From assembly GCF_001592005.1 (NCBI RefSeq), contig NZ_BCVZ01000019.1:1-64000 (forward strand): DNA of 64,000 nucleotides, given 5' to 3'. Positions 27,528 through 39,367 of this stretch are shown here, in pieces. Numbering within the stretch: position 1 is the stretch's first letter; the number at the start of each line of letters is the position of its first letter. Source of the DNA: Bacillus sonorensis NBRC 101234 = KCTC 13918. GTDB lineage: Bacteria > Bacillota > Bacilli > Bacillales > Bacillaceae. The notes beneath the pieces were generated by a model. It made no database searches. It had not been told where the DNA came from and saw only the letters and a program-made list of their open reading frames with translations. A program made the position numbers and the translations under genes.

Positions 27528-28962
27528 AACATTAATAAAACATCGTCTCCATCCTGTTTCGATCCTTTATTTTGTCATGATAGCGATCAAGGAATCGTTG
27601 TCCTTCATTTGGCTGGTTCCGCTGCTCGTACTATTTATTCATAAACTGGGCAGCCACATCCCCGCTTTCATCATCAATATTGCTCTAGGTTCTTTGCTTA
27701 TTATCGCGTTTTTCATAATTGGTGTATTGAAATGGCGGGCATTTACCTACCAAATACATGAGAAAGCGATATATGTTGAATCCGGTTTACTTGTCGTCAA
27801 GAAAAGATGGGTGCAGCCGGACCGCATTCAATCCATCGATTCTACGATCCGTGTATATGACCATTTATTCTCTACACGAACGTTAACAATTGAACTTGCC
27901 GGAGGTGATGAATCCAGCATCATTCTCAGCTGCATTTCAAAAGAAGAAGAACAGCGCATTCGGACGGCTTTAAAAACAGAAACAAAAGTCAGGCCGCGCG
28001 AACATGCTGAAGACTCAATGTTTCAATTATCTAAAAATGATCTCATTTTACACAGCCTGCTATCGCCTAAATTCGGGATTGTGTTTACGCTATTATTGCT
28101 TGGATTGCTAAAATATTTGGATATATCGAAAGAAGGAGACCGGGACACTTTGTTCACCTACTTATCCGGCTGGTTCGGCCCCAACTGGATCATGATCACG
28201 GTGGTCTTGATGGCTATTCTATCATTCGCGCTTTCGCTATTACTCACATTTGCAAGTGATTTTCAATTCACATTAAGGAAAAATAGCAAAGGAGAAATTG
28301 AGACTGAACAGGGTCTGTTTGAGAAGAAAAAACGAACGATCGCCCAAAACCGGATCCAGGCCATTCTTATCATCGAGCATCCGATTCACCGCCTCTTAGG
28401 GTATGCAGCAATCAAAGCTGTTGTGATTCGCAATCGTTCAAATGAGCAAAACAGTAAAACCGTTACCATTCTTCCTTTTGTAAAAAAAGAAAAAGCCCAA
28501 TCCATGCTTGAACCGTTTACCGGTTACCGCAAGGGCAGCCATCTGCACATGCTCACAAAGGAGGCCAAAATTCACTATATGGTTATGCCATTTATAGCCG
28601 GCTGTCTACTTGCCGTACCGATATGGCTGTTTGTGCCTTCTGACTATCACAATCTGGCCGCAGTTCTGCCGCTCGGATTATTCAGTCTGGGATGGATGGG
28701 GTATCGAATGATTGGCTGGAATCAAAGCAACCGTTTTTTAACTTTGCAATACGGAATTTTATCCCGGAAAACGGCAATTATGAAACGCGGGCGCATTCAA
28801 TGGGCATCATTAGGCCAAACATTTATGCAAGAGAGAAAAAACTTGGCGTCAATTAAGCTGGCTGTTGCTTCAGGAAAAGAAAATGTGAAGTTTTCGATCA
28901 ACCACATTCCAATAGAGAATGCAACAGATCTTTATCAACATGCCCTTAAAACAAAGGAATGA
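27514..28962 (+). CDS. bPH2-domain membrane protein, YdbT-like
   Basis: The 482-aa protein carries repeated bPH2 units, each marked by KRxRIQxI-like sequence: KKRWVQPDRIQSIDSTI (about 104-120), KKRTIAQNRIQAILIIE (about 270-286) and MKRGRIQWASLGQTF (about 423-437). Membrane spans lie near 18-45, 50-75, 180-200, 225-250, 365-385 and 390-410. It resembles B. subtilis YdbT (493 aa). The start ATG lies 14 bases inside the upstream gene, with GAGG before it, a sign of translational coupling. Function is probably envelope stress or antimicrobial resistance, inferred. Confidence 0.85.
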   Translation: MNKSETLIKHRLHPVSILYFVMIAIKESLSFIWLVPLLVLFIHKLGSHIPAFIINIALGSLLIIAFFIIGVLKWRAFTYQIHEKAIYVESGLLVVKKRWVQPDRIQSIDSTIRVYDHLFSTRTLTIELAGGDESSIILSCISKEEEQRIRTALKTETKVRPREHAEDSMFQLSKNDLILHSLLSPKFGIVFTLLLLGLLKYLDISKEGDRDTLFTYLSGWFGPNWIMITVVLMAILSFALSLLLTFASDFQFTLRKNSKGEIETEQGLFEKKKRTIAQNRIQAILIIEHPIHRLLGYAAIKAVVIRNRSNEQNSKTVTILPFVKKEKAQSMLEPFTGYRKGSHLHMLTKEAKIHYMVMPFIAGCLLAVPIWLFVPSDYHNLAAVLPLGLFSLGWMGYRMIGWNQSNRFLTLQYGILSRKTAIMKRGRIQWASLGQTFMQERKNLASIKLAVASGKENVKFSINHIPIENATDLYQHALKTKE

Positions 28963-28965
28963 TTT

Positions 28966-29367
28966 TCAAAATTTCTCAAAACCAAGTTGACTAATAGGAA
29001 TAATAAGAATAAAATAGACACAAGCTTCATCTGCTGCCTTTTCAAGGCGTAATTGGCGGGTATCATCGGATATCCGCCCTTTTTCTGTTAGCACAACGGA
29101 ACGACAAAAAAATGAACGGCCATGACTAGACAAAACGCGGCGATCCCCCGCGATTCGATTGACTTTTGTTTTGACAAGCGAAACTGAGAAATGGTGAGAC
29201 AGTGAAAAAAACAAAATGGTGCCGATCAAGATGACGCCTGCCTCTAAAAATGAGTGACTGAGAAACCGGGCCCGATCAAGGATCGTCGTGATAAACAGAA
29301 GCCAAAGGTACGCTAAAAACCCGTACATCAAAAAGCAGTATGCAGCCGAAAAAAACGCCTTCATCAT
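28966..29367 (-). CDS. membrane protein of unknown function
   Basis: A 133-aa frame with RBS GGAGGGAGG directly before ATG ATG; either ATG may be used. The N-terminal half has two hydrophobic spans (about 4-30 and 37-62), then a basic middle stretch (KTKVNRIAGDRRVLSSHGRS), and a hydrophobic tail (ACVYFILIIPI). I do not recognise the family. It is convergent with the YdbT-like gene, with only 3 bases between their stops and no terminator visible. Lineage-specific gene. Confidence 0.6.
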   Translation of the reverse strand: MMKAFFSAAYCFLMYGFLAYLWLLFITTILDRARFLSHSFLEAGVILIGTILFFSLSHHFSVSLVKTKVNRIAGDRRVLSSHGRSFFCRSVVLTEKGRISDDTRQLRLEKAADEACVYFILIIPISQLGFEKF

Positions 29368-29424
29368 ATCCTCCCTCCTGTTTTATAGTATTCTCCGGCA
29401 TAATGCGCACACCTTTTCACACCT

Positions 29425-29453
29425 AAAAAACCGGCACAGCGGCCGGTTTTTTT
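29425..29453 (-). terminator. abfA / ara operon terminator
   Basis: CCGGC-ACAGCG-GCCGG stem with flanking A and T runs after the abfA stop, ending the ara operon. Confidence 0.8.
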
Positions 29454-29456
29454 ACA

Positions 29457-30998
<1,542 letters not shown>

Positions 30999-31841
30999 TC
31001 AGCCTTTAATTCCGCCTGCCGTCAAACCTGAAACAAAATATTTTTGGAAAAACAAGAAAATCAATATAACAGGCAGAATCGCCAGCACCGACCCTGAGAT
31101 CAGCATGTCGTAGTTGTTACCGTACGGACTGAGCAAAGCCGACAATCCGATCGGAAGCGTAAACATTTCCTTTGATCGCAAAACGATTAACGGCCATAAA
31201 AAATTGTTCCAGCTGTTTAAGGACTGAAGGATGATCATCGCCCCAAAAGCGGGCTTCATCAGCGGCGCCATAATCCGGAAGTAAATGCCGAATTCGGTGC
31301 ACCCGTCCATTCTCGCCGAGTCGAGCAAGTCTTTCGGCAGGCCGAGCGCATACTGCCGGAAGAAAAAGACGGCGACGGGCGAGACGATAAACGGGAGGAT
31401 CACTCCGGCGTACGTATCGACGATGTGCAAAGAGACCGTCATTTTAAATAAAGGCAGCATTAAAATCTCGATTGGCACCATCATGATCAAGAGCACAAAC
31501 ACAAACAGCAGATTCTTCCCTTTAAATTGATAAACAGCGAGCCCGTAGCCGACCATTGATGAGAATAAAAGCGTTAAAACGGTGGAAATAACCACAAGAA
31601 GCAAACTGTTTGAAAACCATTTAAAATAAATGCTTCCTCCGTTAAACAAATAAGTATAGTTGTCTAGACTTAAAATTTCCGGGCTCAGCTTCAAATTCAG
31701 CCCGAACCGCAGCAATTCCGAAGATGGTTTCAGCGAGCCGAGCAAAAGGCAGAAAAGCGGAAATACAAACAAAAAGCTTAAGGTCGCAAACAGGAAAAAC
31801 GCAGCGATTTTCGCAATGTGCAAGCCTCTGGCAGGATGCAT
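30999..31841 (-). CDS. araQ: arabino-oligosaccharide ABC transporter permease
   Basis: Inner-membrane permease of the AraNPQ importer for alpha-1,5-arabino-oligosaccharides. The 280-aa MalG-type protein has six predicted spans and the EAA loop (LLDSARMDGCTEFGIYFRIMAPLMKPA, cited in parts: SARMDGCTEFGIYFRIM, about 184-200). ATG at 31841 follows the araP stop directly. The importer in B. subtilis uses the shared ATPase MsmX encoded elsewhere; no ATPase gene is present here, consistent with that. Confidence 0.94.
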   Translation of the reverse strand: MHPARGLHIAKIAAFFLFATLSFLFVFPLFCLLLGSLKPSSELLRFGLNLKLSPEILSLDNYTYLFNGGSIYFKWFSNSLLLVVISTVLTLLFSSMVGYGLAVYQFKGKNLLFVFVLLIMMVPIEILMLPLFKMTVSLHIVDTYAGVILPFIVSPVAVFFFRQYALGLPKDLLDSARMDGCTEFGIYFRIMAPLMKPAFGAMIILQSLNSWNNFLWPLIVLRSKEMFTLPIGLSALLSPYGNNYDMLISGSVLAILPVILIFLFFQKYFVSGLTAGGIKG

Positions 31842-32786
31842 TTAATAGCCCTCCTTTTTAAAGGATCCAGACAGCTTTAATGAAATCAGGCTGGCGATAA
31901 AAATAATGATCAGGAGCACGATTCCGAGAGCCGATCCGTAGCCCATGTTGTTGTAGGCAAGCCCCTGCTGATAAATGTAGCCGACCATTGTCAGCCCGAT
32001 ATTGCCCTGGGAATTGTTTTGCCACAGCACATAGCTTTCTTCAAACATCCGGAAGCCGCCGATGATGCTGATCGTCAGCACGTAGACGGTGACGGGCTTT
32101 AAAAACGGCAGGGTGATATGATAAAACTTCTTCAACGTGCCTGCGCCGTCAATTTCGGCTGCTTCATACAATTCCTTTGGAACATTTTGCAGACCGGCCA
32201 AAAAATAGAGCACATTGATTCCCATCCAGCGCCAGGATGCGAGCATCACCATTAAAAACATCCCTGTATGCTCATTGTTCAGCCAGTTTTGCGGAGAGGC
32301 CCCGAGCTTCATCAAAATCGAGTTTGCGAGAGATGTTTCCATTTCTCCGAAAATCAGCCTGAAAATGATTCCCGCTACAATCGTAGACGTTAAGGCAGGT
32401 ATAAACAAAGCAGATTTAAACACATTTTTAAACTTCACCAGTTTTGAATCCAAACAGACTGCAAGAATAAGAGGAACCGGTATTAAAATCAACAATGTCC
32501 AAAAGGTGTATTTCATTGTATTGAATAATGCGGTATAAAAAGTGGGATTGTTTAAAGCTTTATAGTTTTCCAGCCCGATGAAACGGATTTCTCCGGGGAG
32601 GATGCTTTGAAAGCTCATGATGACGACGCTGATAAGCGGATAAAGAAAAAATATACAAAAGGAGAGTACGAAAGGTGCTGTGAAAATATAAGGTGCGGCT
32701 TTTGCTGAGTATAAAAAGCGAGTCATCTTTCTTTTTCTGCTCACCGGTGGAAATGAATGCACGGTATCTGTTTTAACAGTCTTCAA
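31842..32786 (-). CDS. araP: arabino-oligosaccharide ABC transporter permease
   Basis: MalF-type partner of AraQ. The 314-aa protein has six spans and the EAA loop YEAAEIDGAGTLKKFYHITL (about 207-226). TTG start at 32786 with GCGAGG upstream. B. subtilis AraP is 313 aa. It lies 30 bases after araN. Confidence 0.94.
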   Translation of the reverse strand: MKTVKTDTVHSFPPVSRKRKMTRFLYSAKAAPYIFTAPFVLSFCIFFLYPLISVVIMSFQSILPGEIRFIGLENYKALNNPTFYTALFNTMKYTFWTLLILIPVPLILAVCLDSKLVKFKNVFKSALFIPALTSTIVAGIIFRLIFGEMETSLANSILMKLGASPQNWLNNEHTGMFLMVMLASWRWMGINVLYFLAGLQNVPKELYEAAEIDGAGTLKKFYHITLPFLKPVTVYVLTISIIGGFRMFEESYVLWQNNSQGNIGLTMVGYIYQQGLAYNNMGYGSALGIVLLIIIFIASLISLKLSGSFKKEGY

Positions 32787-32816
32787 GTTATCGCCTCGCT
32801 TTACAGTAATGAAAGA

Positions 32817-34124
32817 CTATTGTCCCTTCACTTCGGCGGCTGCTTTGTCCAATGCTTCTTTCGGTGTTTTGCTCTTCGTTTTGAGCGCTTCGTACAGTAC
32901 GTTTCTGTTGACGAGATCTGAAGTTTTCGCATAGTCCTCAGTAAGATAAAGCGGATTGATCTCATCTTTCACCTCAAGGAGCACGGAAAAAATCCGGCTG
33001 CCGTTTTGAAAATATTCAGTATATTGATTCGGTTTTTTCAACTCTTCCGAATCCCACACATCCCATCGCAAAGGATCAAAACCAAGCACGGTCCACAGCT
33101 TGATATTCCCTTTTTTTGATACTTTGGCGAACTTTAAAAATTCCTTGGCCAAACCGGCTTCCTTCGCTTGTTTCGGGATGACGGTGGCTGTCCCGCCCAA
33201 ACCTGCCGAGCGGTCTCCGCCTTCCTTCCATGCCGGCAGAGGCCTGATCGCGATCTTCCCTTTTAGATCAGGCATGTAATCCAAAAACCTTCCCATATAC
33301 CAGATCGGCATCAAAACGGAGGCAGCTCCGCCCTGGTTCATGAAACCGTAATATTCCTCACTATGATGATTTCCGCCAGGCGTTGTGATCGCAATTTTAT
33401 CTTTTTCGATTAAGGTTTTCAGGAATTCGAGCGTTTTGACACTTGTTTCATTGTTTAATGTCAGGCGCCCCTTTTCATCAAAGTAGCCCGACCCCTGCTG
33501 GGAAATCAGCGGCAAAAATGAATTCGGATCTGTCGTTTCAATCGTCGTCATCGGTTTGCCGGTAGCCTCTACGACCTTTTTGCCCGCATTTCTGTAATCT
33601 TCCCAGGTTTTGATGTCATCCGGATCAACGCCCGCTTTGTTTAACATATCCATGTTGTAATACATCACGGTCGTTCCGACATGGGTATCGAGACCGTACA
33701 GTCTTCCATCTTTGCTGTAAAGGGTGAGCCTTGCTTCCACAAACTTGTCGCGTTCTTTTTCCACCAGGGAGGTTAAATCTGTCAAAGGAATGTCAGAGCC
33801 TTTCAAAAAATTGGAGAAACGGGCGAGTTCGACATCGGCAATATCCGGAACCCCTTTTCCCGCCAAAAGTGAAATCGAAAGATTGTCATGCATCTGTCCG
33901 TATGGATAAACGACCGTATTTAATCGAATCTTTCGGTCCGGATATGCTTTGTTCCATTCTTTTACCATTTCCGTGTAAAATTGTTCGTGCAGCCCGTTGA
34001 ACGTCCAAAATGTCAGTTCTGTCGCACCAGACTCCTTGCCTGCTGTGGGGCTCGCCCTGCAGCCCGTTAAAAGCAAGCTTAGAGCCATGATCGTCAGGAG
34101 AAAATACGAAAGGACCTTTTTCAC
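32817..34124 (-). CDS. araN: arabino-oligosaccharide-binding lipoprotein
   Basis: Substrate-binding protein of the AraNPQ importer, anchored outside the membrane. The 435-aa protein has a lipoprotein signal with lipobox LLTGC (cysteine near residue 22) and a family 1 solute-binding fold (LTFWTFNGLHEQFYTEMV; YYNMDMLNKAGVDPDDIKTW, cited in parts). GTG start at 34124 with RBS AAGGGG. It lies 3 bases after araM. Confidence 0.94.
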   Translation of the reverse strand: MKKVLSYFLLTIMALSLLLTGCRASPTAGKESGATELTFWTFNGLHEQFYTEMVKEWNKAYPDRKIRLNTVVYPYGQMHDNLSISLLAGKGVPDIADVELARFSNFLKGSDIPLTDLTSLVEKERDKFVEARLTLYSKDGRLYGLDTHVGTTVMYYNMDMLNKAGVDPDDIKTWEDYRNAGKKVVEATGKPMTTIETTDPNSFLPLISQQGSGYFDEKGRLTLNNETSVKTLEFLKTLIEKDKIAITTPGGNHHSEEYYGFMNQGGAASVLMPIWYMGRFLDYMPDLKGKIAIRPLPAWKEGGDRSAGLGGTATVIPKQAKEAGLAKEFLKFAKVSKKGNIKLWTVLGFDPLRWDVWDSEELKKPNQYTEYFQNGSRIFSVLLEVKDEINPLYLTEDYAKTSDLVNRNVLYEALKTKSKTPKEALDKAAAEVKGQ

Positions 34125-34127
34125 GTT

Positions 34128-35321
34128 TTAACCCCTTCCATGTTTGACATATTGCCTGATGTCAGGCAAAAGACCATATTGATTCATGATTTTCAGTCCC
34201 GTATAGCGGTCCCTGAGATTATGGGCATGGGCCATCGCCTCCTCAAGAAGCGGCGCATCAACATCCAGTTCCTTGAAGGATACCGGGCCGCCGACATGTC
34301 TCATCCATTCGGCCATCTTCTCCCCGGCCGGGAGCTGTTCATAGGCGGAGCGCATCGTGTTTCCGACACGTTCATCGCCGATATCCCGCTCCGTCAGAGA
34401 CCGGTATACATCAGCCAGCATAATGGCGGCGCATCCCACTTTTGCTCCGTGGAGCACCTGCCGTTTATGGTTTTCCAGCGCTTTCATCTCAAGATAATGC
34501 GAAAGGTGATGCTCTCCCCCTGAAGCGGGTCTTGAATGATCGAGCATCAGCATGACAAGGCCTGAAAGGATCAACGACTCCATCAAACTCGTAATGCCTT
34601 CGCACGTTTTTGCCGATATGTCGTCCATCCGGGACAGACATTGGTCAAGCGCTTTTCTCGTGATGCCGGCAGCGGTCGGACAGTATGGTTCATCACGCAA
34701 ACGGGAGATTTCCCAATCGGCGAGAGACGTTATTTTGCCGAGCATATCGCCAAAACCGGCGGCAATCATCTTTTGCGGCGCGTTCCGCAAAACCTCAATG
34801 TCCGCAAATAATGCAAGCGGCGCCTTTGTTTGAATCGTCTGCTTCGTGCCGTTTACAATCAGCGGGGCTCCGGCTGATGTAAAACCATCAACCGACGGAG
34901 CCGTGGGCACCGAAATAAACGGGATGCCTCGCTGAAAAGCGCAAAACCGGACGATATCATGAATTGTCCCCGCACCCGCCGCAATTAGCACGTCCGCATC
35001 AATCGGCACATCGATCAAGGCCTTGACCAATGTTCTCTCATCTGCGGTGACATCGCCGGCCGGATTGGCCTCAAGCTTGATCCGGGACACATTTGCTGTT
35101 CCCGCGAGAAGCGACTCCAGCCGGTTTCCTGCAATCCGGCCGGTCGTCTCATCGCAAATGATGGCGATGTGTTGAAATGATGAAGCTTTTATATAGGCCG
35201 GCAGCTCTTGATCAACGGCATGTTCCCCAAGCGCAATTTTTTCGATGGTAAGCGGAAAATGAACGGCTCCGCATTGACAGGCGCCTAAAGTATTGTTCAT
35301 ATAAGAGATCAGATCATTCAC
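34128..35321 (-). CDS. araM: glycerol-1-phosphate dehydrogenase AraM
   Basis: NADH-dependent dehydrogenase making sn-glycerol-1-phosphate, used for archaeal-type heptaprenylglyceryl phosphate in Bacillus. The 397-aa protein has the nucleotide loop AAGAGTIHDIVRFCAFQRG (about 116-134), SVPTAPSVDGFTSAGAP, a metal Asp in GFGDMLGKITSLADW and the metal His block DHSRPASGGEHHLSH. GTG start with GGAGG about 11 bases upstream. In B. subtilis araL precedes it; here araD does. Confidence 0.92.
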   Translation of the reverse strand: MNDLISYMNNTLGACQCGAVHFPLTIEKIALGEHAVDQELPAYIKASSFQHIAIICDETTGRIAGNRLESLLAGTANVSRIKLEANPAGDVTADERTLVKALIDVPIDADVLIAAGAGTIHDIVRFCAFQRGIPFISVPTAPSVDGFTSAGAPLIVNGTKQTIQTKAPLALFADIEVLRNAPQKMIAAGFGDMLGKITSLADWEISRLRDEPYCPTAAGITRKALDQCLSRMDDISAKTCEGITSLMESLILSGLVMLMLDHSRPASGGEHHLSHYLEMKALENHKRQVLHGAKVGCAAIMLADVYRSLTERDIGDERVGNTMRSAYEQLPAGEKMAEWMRHVGGPVSFKELDVDAPLLEEAMAHAHNLRDRYTGLKIMNQYGLLPDIRQYVKHGRG

Positions 35322-35339
35322 GATAGTCCACGCCTCCTT

Positions 35340-36026
35340 CTATTGGCCGTAATACGCGTCAGCTCCATGCTTCCGGAAAAAATGCTTATCAAGCAAAACA
35401 TCGCTGATCGGATGTAAGGACGGATTCAGCATAAGCGAATGGTAGGCCATCTTTGCGACCTCTTCCAGAACGACGGCATTGTGGACAGCCGTCAATGCAT
35501 CCTCTCCCCAGCAAAACGGACCATGGTTGTTGACGAGAACGCCCGGAATGTCGCGCGGATCAAGACGCTGGAACGTCTCCACGATAACTTTTCCGGTATT
35601 TAATTCATACTGTCCCGCGATTTCATCAGCATACATTTCTCTCGTACAAGGGATATCGCCGTGATAATAATCGGCATGGGTCGTTCCCAAGGAAGGAATG
35701 TCCCTTCCCGATTGTGCCCAGCTTGTCGCCCACGGGGAATGCGTGTGGACAATCCCGCCGATCGTCTGAAACTCTTTGTAAAGATGCAGATGAGTCGGGG
35801 TATCTGACGACGGCTTCAGCTTCCCTTCTACAACTTCTCCTTCCATGTTCAGTACGACGAGATCTTCCGCTTTTAATTCGCTGTATTTCACACCGCTCGG
35901 TTTGATGACGACCAGCTCTTTCTCGCGGTCAATCCCGCTGACATTTCCCCATGTAAACGTGACGAGCCGATGCTCTTCAAGCTGTAAATTCGCTTGTAAC
36001 ACTTGTTCTTTCACAGCCTCCAGCAC
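35340..36026 (-). CDS. araD: L-ribulose-5-phosphate 4-epimerase
   Basis: Converts L-ribulose-5-phosphate to D-xylulose-5-phosphate, the last arabinose step before the pentose phosphate pathway. The 228-aa class II aldolase-like protein has the metal-binding [12 protein letters not shown] (His near 95 and 97) and a downstream HGPFCWG region, with the [14 protein letters not shown] loop. GTG start at 36026 with RBS AAAGGAGGAG. It lies 19 bases after araB. Confidence 0.96.
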   Translation of the reverse strand: MLEAVKEQVLQANLQLEEHRLVTFTWGNVSGIDREKELVVIKPSGVKYSELKAEDLVVLNMEGEVVEGKLKPSSDTPTHLHLYKEFQTIGGIVHTHSPWATSWAQSGRDIPSLGTTHADYYHGDIPCTREMYADEIAGQYELNTGKVIVETFQRLDPRDIPGVLVNNHGPFCWGEDALTAVHNAVVLEEVAKMAYHSLMLNPSLHPISDVLLDKHFFRKHGADAYYGQ

Positions 36027-36045
36027 AAGTTTCTCCTCCTTTTGA

Positions 36046-37734
36046 TTAGCCTTTTACCGGACGGCGTAGCTCTGCGGACTGGATGTTTTTTAATTTTTTG
36101 AGCCGCTTCATGACATCATTTTGTTTTCCGAAGTATGTGTAAAGCTCCTTATACTCCGCATAGAGCTGATCGTACAATGTTACATTTTCCGGGATCGGCT
36201 TGTACGTATGATTTTTCACTTTCCCCATATGCTTGACGGCCTCTTCAATCTGATCATATCCGCCTTTTTCACTTCCGGCGGCAAGCGCCGCGAATATCGC
36301 CGATCCTAAAGCAGGAGCCTGCGGAGAACCGGAAATTTTAATTTCCATGTTAGTCACATCAGCGTAAATCTGCATGATGAACGGATTTTTTTCAGCAATT
36401 CCTCCGGCGGCATACAGCTCTTCGATCGGCACGCCGCTCTGCCGGAATGTTTCGATGATGATTCTCGTCCCATATGCGGTCGCTTCAACTAAAGCACGGT
36501 ATATTTCTTCAGGCTTGGTTGACAGGGTCATCCCGAGCATCATCCCCGTCAGATCCGCATCGACAAGCGTCGAACGGTTTCCGTTCCACCAGTCAAGTGC
36601 AAGCAGGCCGCTTTCACCGACGCGCATGTTGTCCGCTTTTTGTGACAGCAGCTCATATATGGATACACCTTTTGCTTCAGCTTCTTTCATATACGCTTCC
36701 GGGACGAAATGCTTGATAAGCCAATGAAAATGGTCGCCGACACAGGACTGGCCCGCCTCATAGCCGACATACCCCGGTAAAATGCCGTTTTCTACAACTC
36801 CGCACATTCCCGGCACCATGCGGACATCCTCACCAAGCAGTACGTGGCAGGTGGATGTGCCCATGATCATCAGCATTTTTCCCGGTTCTGTGATACCGAC
36901 CGCCGGAACGGAAACGTGCGCATCGACATTGGCAACAGCAACCGCCGTTCCCGGCAAAAGACCGGTTTTAGCGGCCATTTCCTCAGTCAGTCCGCCGGCT
37001 CTTTCCCCTACCTGATAAATGTCTTCTGTCAATTTTTCCTCAACAATTGTTTTCAGCTTCGGATGCAAAGCCGCGAAAAAGTCTTCCGAAGGGTAGCCGT
37101 CGGTACAGTTCCAGATTGCTTTATAGCCCGCTGTACAATTGTTTCGTTTGACTCTTCCGCACAGCCGGTATACGATCCAGTCGGCGGCTTCCATGATTTC
37201 GGCGGCTGCATCGTATATGTCCGGTGCTTCTTCCGCGATTTGCATTGCTTTCGGCACCAGCCACTCAGAGGAAATCTTTCCGCCGTATGTTTTAAGAAAT
37301 GCTTCATTTCTTTTTTCAGCGATTCGATTCAGCCTGTTCGCCTGCTCCTGTGCGGCATGATGCTTCCATAACTTCACATAGCTGTGGGGCTCACCCGCAT
37401 ATTCCGCCCTCATGCAAAGCGGTGTTCCATCCTTATCGACAGGCAGAATCGTACATGCCGTAAAATCGATGCCGATGCCGATGATTTCTGTCGGATCGAC
37501 TTTCGATTGGCGCAAAAGGCTTGGAATCGTCTCTTCCAGCACTTCAATGTAATCGGCGGGATGCTGAAGCGCCCAGTCTCTCGGAAGCTTTTGCTTTGTC
37601 CCGGGCAATTCATGATCGATTACGCCGTGCGTATATTCTTTTACCGCTGTCGCGATTTCTTCCCCTGTCCGGACATCCGCCAGGACGGCTCTTCCTGATA
37701 ATGTTCCGAAATCAACCCCGATTGTAAATGCCAT
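36046..37734 (-). CDS. araB: L-ribulokinase
   Basis: FGGY-family sugar kinase that phosphorylates L-ribulose. The 562-aa protein begins with the phosphate loop [18 protein letters not shown] (about 4-21), and has [23 protein letters not shown] and the C-terminal FGGY motif [19 protein letters not shown] (about 441-459). RBS AAGGGGGTG before ATG. B. subtilis AraB is 560 aa. It follows araA by 14 bases. Confidence 0.96.
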   Translation of the reverse strand: MAFTIGVDFGTLSGRAVLADVRTGEEIATAVKEYTHGVIDHELPGTKQKLPRDWALQHPADYIEVLEETIPSLLRQSKVDPTEIIGIGIDFTACTILPVDKDGTPLCMRAEYAGEPHSYVKLWKHHAAQEQANRLNRIAEKRNEAFLKTYGGKISSEWLVPKAMQIAEEAPDIYDAAAEIMEAADWIVYRLCGRVKRNNCTAGYKAIWNCTDGYPSEDFFAALHPKLKTIVEEKLTEDIYQVGERAGGLTEEMAAKTGLLPGTAVAVANVDAHVSVPAVGITEPGKMLMIMGTSTCHVLLGEDVRMVPGMCGVVENGILPGYVGYEAGQSCVGDHFHWLIKHFVPEAYMKEAEAKGVSIYELLSQKADNMRVGESGLLALDWWNGNRSTLVDADLTGMMLGMTLSTKPEEIYRALVEATAYGTRIIIETFRQSGVPIEELYAAGGIAEKNPFIMQIYADVTNMEIKISGSPQAPALGSAIFAALAAGSEKGGYDQIEEAVKHMGKVKNHTYKPIPENVTLYDQLYAEYKELYTYFGKQNDVMKRLKKLKNIQSAELRRPVKG

Positions 37735-37748
37735 AATCGAGCACCCCC

Positions 37749-39230
37749 TTAAAACATGCGAAGCCGGTATGCAGCTTCACTCCATTTGAGTTCATTCCGC
37801 AGGTTGACGATCGTCGTATCCCGGTTGATCAAAACCCCTTCAATGCCCGTCATTTCAGCCCAGTCCAGCATTTGTTCGGACGTCAGCTGATAGGAAAGGC
37901 ATGTATGATGCGCCCCGCCCGCCAATATCCACGCTTCCGCAGAGGTTCTGAGAGAGGGCTGCGGCTTCCAAAGGACGCGCGCCACCGGAAGGTTCGGCAT
38001 CTCATGCGGAACCTTTTCAGCCTCGACTTCATTGACGACCAGCCGCAAACGACCGCCCATATCGATTAAAGAAACATTGACCGCAGACCCTGCGATTCCG
38101 TCAAAAACCAAACGCGCCGGATCTTCCTTGCCGCCGATTGACAGAGGATGCACTTCAATTCTCGGTTTGTTTTCGGCAATCGACGGACACACTTCAAGCA
38201 TGTGTGAACCAAGAATCATTTCATTGCCTGGTTCAAAGTGATATGTGTAATCCTCCATAAATGAGGTTTCTTTTCCGTCAGCCATCGCTTTCATCATCCG
38301 GACAAGCGCGGCCGTTTTCCAATCTCCCTCTCCGCCGAAGCCATAGCCTTCAGCCATCAGCCGCTGAACGGCCAAGCCCGGAAGCTGCTTCATGCCGTGC
38401 AAATCTTCAAAGTTCGTCGTAAATGCGGTATAGCCGCCGGCTGTTAGAAAGCGCTTTAATCCATGCTCGATCCGCGCCTGTTCTTTTACGGCTTCACGGG
38501 CAGCGCCGTCTTCAGGACATTCATAGAGCTCTTCATACTCTGCCAGCAGTTCGCTGACGCTTTGCTCGGATACTGCGTTGATCTCCCGGACTAGATCTCC
38601 GATCCCATATCCGTCGACAGACCAGCCAAGCTGAATTTGGGTTTCTATTTTATCGCCTTCCGTCACCGCCACATTCCGCATGTTGTCTCCAAACCGTGCC
38701 ACCTTGATCTGGCGGTTTTCAACAGAGGCGACTGCGGCGCTCATCCATCGGCCGACCGCCTTTTTCACCTCGGCATCTTCCCAGTGTCCGACAATCACCT
38801 TACGCTGAAGACCTAATCTTGTTCCGATAAACCCATATTCGCGGTCTCCGTGTGCTGATTGGTTGATATTCATAAAGTCCATGTCGATTTTGTCCCACGG
38901 GATGTCCCTGTTAAATTGAGTATGGAAGTGAAGCAGCGGTTTTTTCAGTTCTGTGAGACCTTGAATCCATATTTTGGCCGGTGAAAACGTATGCATCCAA
39001 GTGATGACACCTGCGCATGCATCGTCGCTGTTCGCTTCTCTCATAAGCTTCGTCACGCCATCAGGCGAAGTGACAACCGTTTTATATTTGACACTGAACC
39101 TCAGTTGGCTGTCATTTAACCCTCTGCACATGATTTTTGAATGTTCTTCGACTTCCCTGACAGCTTCTTCTCCGTATAAATGCTGGCTGCCCGCAACAAA
39201 CCAAAATTCGTACGTTTTTGATTGAATCAA
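37749..39230 (-). CDS. araA: L-arabinose isomerase
   Basis: Converts L-arabinose to L-ribulose with a Mn2+ cofactor. The 493-aa protein has the family regions [20 protein letters not shown] (9-28, cited in part), [13 protein letters not shown], a catalytic Glu in [15 protein letters not shown] and [24 protein letters not shown] (cited in part). TTG start at 39230 with strong RBS TAGGAGG. First gene of the operon, under AraR and probable CcpA control. Confidence 0.96.
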   Translation of the reverse strand: MIQSKTYEFWFVAGSQHLYGEEAVREVEEHSKIMCRGLNDSQLRFSVKYKTVVTSPDGVTKLMREANSDDACAGVITWMHTFSPAKIWIQGLTELKKPLLHFHTQFNRDIPWDKIDMDFMNINQSAHGDREYGFIGTRLGLQRKVIVGHWEDAEVKKAVGRWMSAAVASVENRQIKVARFGDNMRNVAVTEGDKIETQIQLGWSVDGYGIGDLVREINAVSEQSVSELLAEYEELYECPEDGAAREAVKEQARIEHGLKRFLTAGGYTAFTTNFEDLHGMKQLPGLAVQRLMAEGYGFGGEGDWKTAALVRMMKAMADGKETSFMEDYTYHFEPGNEMILGSHMLEVCPSIAENKPRIEVHPLSIGGKEDPARLVFDGIAGSAVNVSLIDMGGRLRLVVNEVEAEKVPHEMPNLPVARVLWKPQPSLRTSAEAWILAGGAHHTCLSYQLTSEQMLDWAEMTGIEGVLINRDTTIVNLRNELKWSEAAYRLRMF

Positions 39231-39280
39231 GATTTTTCCTCCTATGCCCCGGTATGATGAAACATTATGAAACCATTAAA

Positions 39281-39295
39281 ATAAAACGCTTACAA
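39281..39295 (-). promoter_or_regulatory. cre site in the ara leader
   Basis: TTGTAAGCGTTTTAT on the minus strand matches the cre consensus at all but one defined position. It lies between the promoter and araA, where CcpA can act as a roadblock, as known for the B. subtilis ara operon. Confidence 0.7.
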
Positions 39296-39336
39296 AAACA
39301 TTTGATGAAGAGCCTTCGGCACCAAATCTTATCCTA

Positions 39337-39352
39337 ATACGTACGTACATCT
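39337..39352 (-). promoter_or_regulatory. AraR operator 1
   Basis: AGATGTACGTACGTAT agrees with the AraR box ATTTGTACGTACAAAT at 12 of 16 positions, including the whole TGTACGTAC core. It lies about 27-42 bases downstream of the predicted transcription start. Confidence 0.7.
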
Positions 39353-39367
39353 ATAAACAAGTTTTAT

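Noticed and set aside
30999-34124. Missing ATPase gene for the AraNPQ importer as a sign of deletion
   Set aside because: In B. subtilis this importer uses the shared ATPase MsmX encoded elsewhere, so its absence here is normal.
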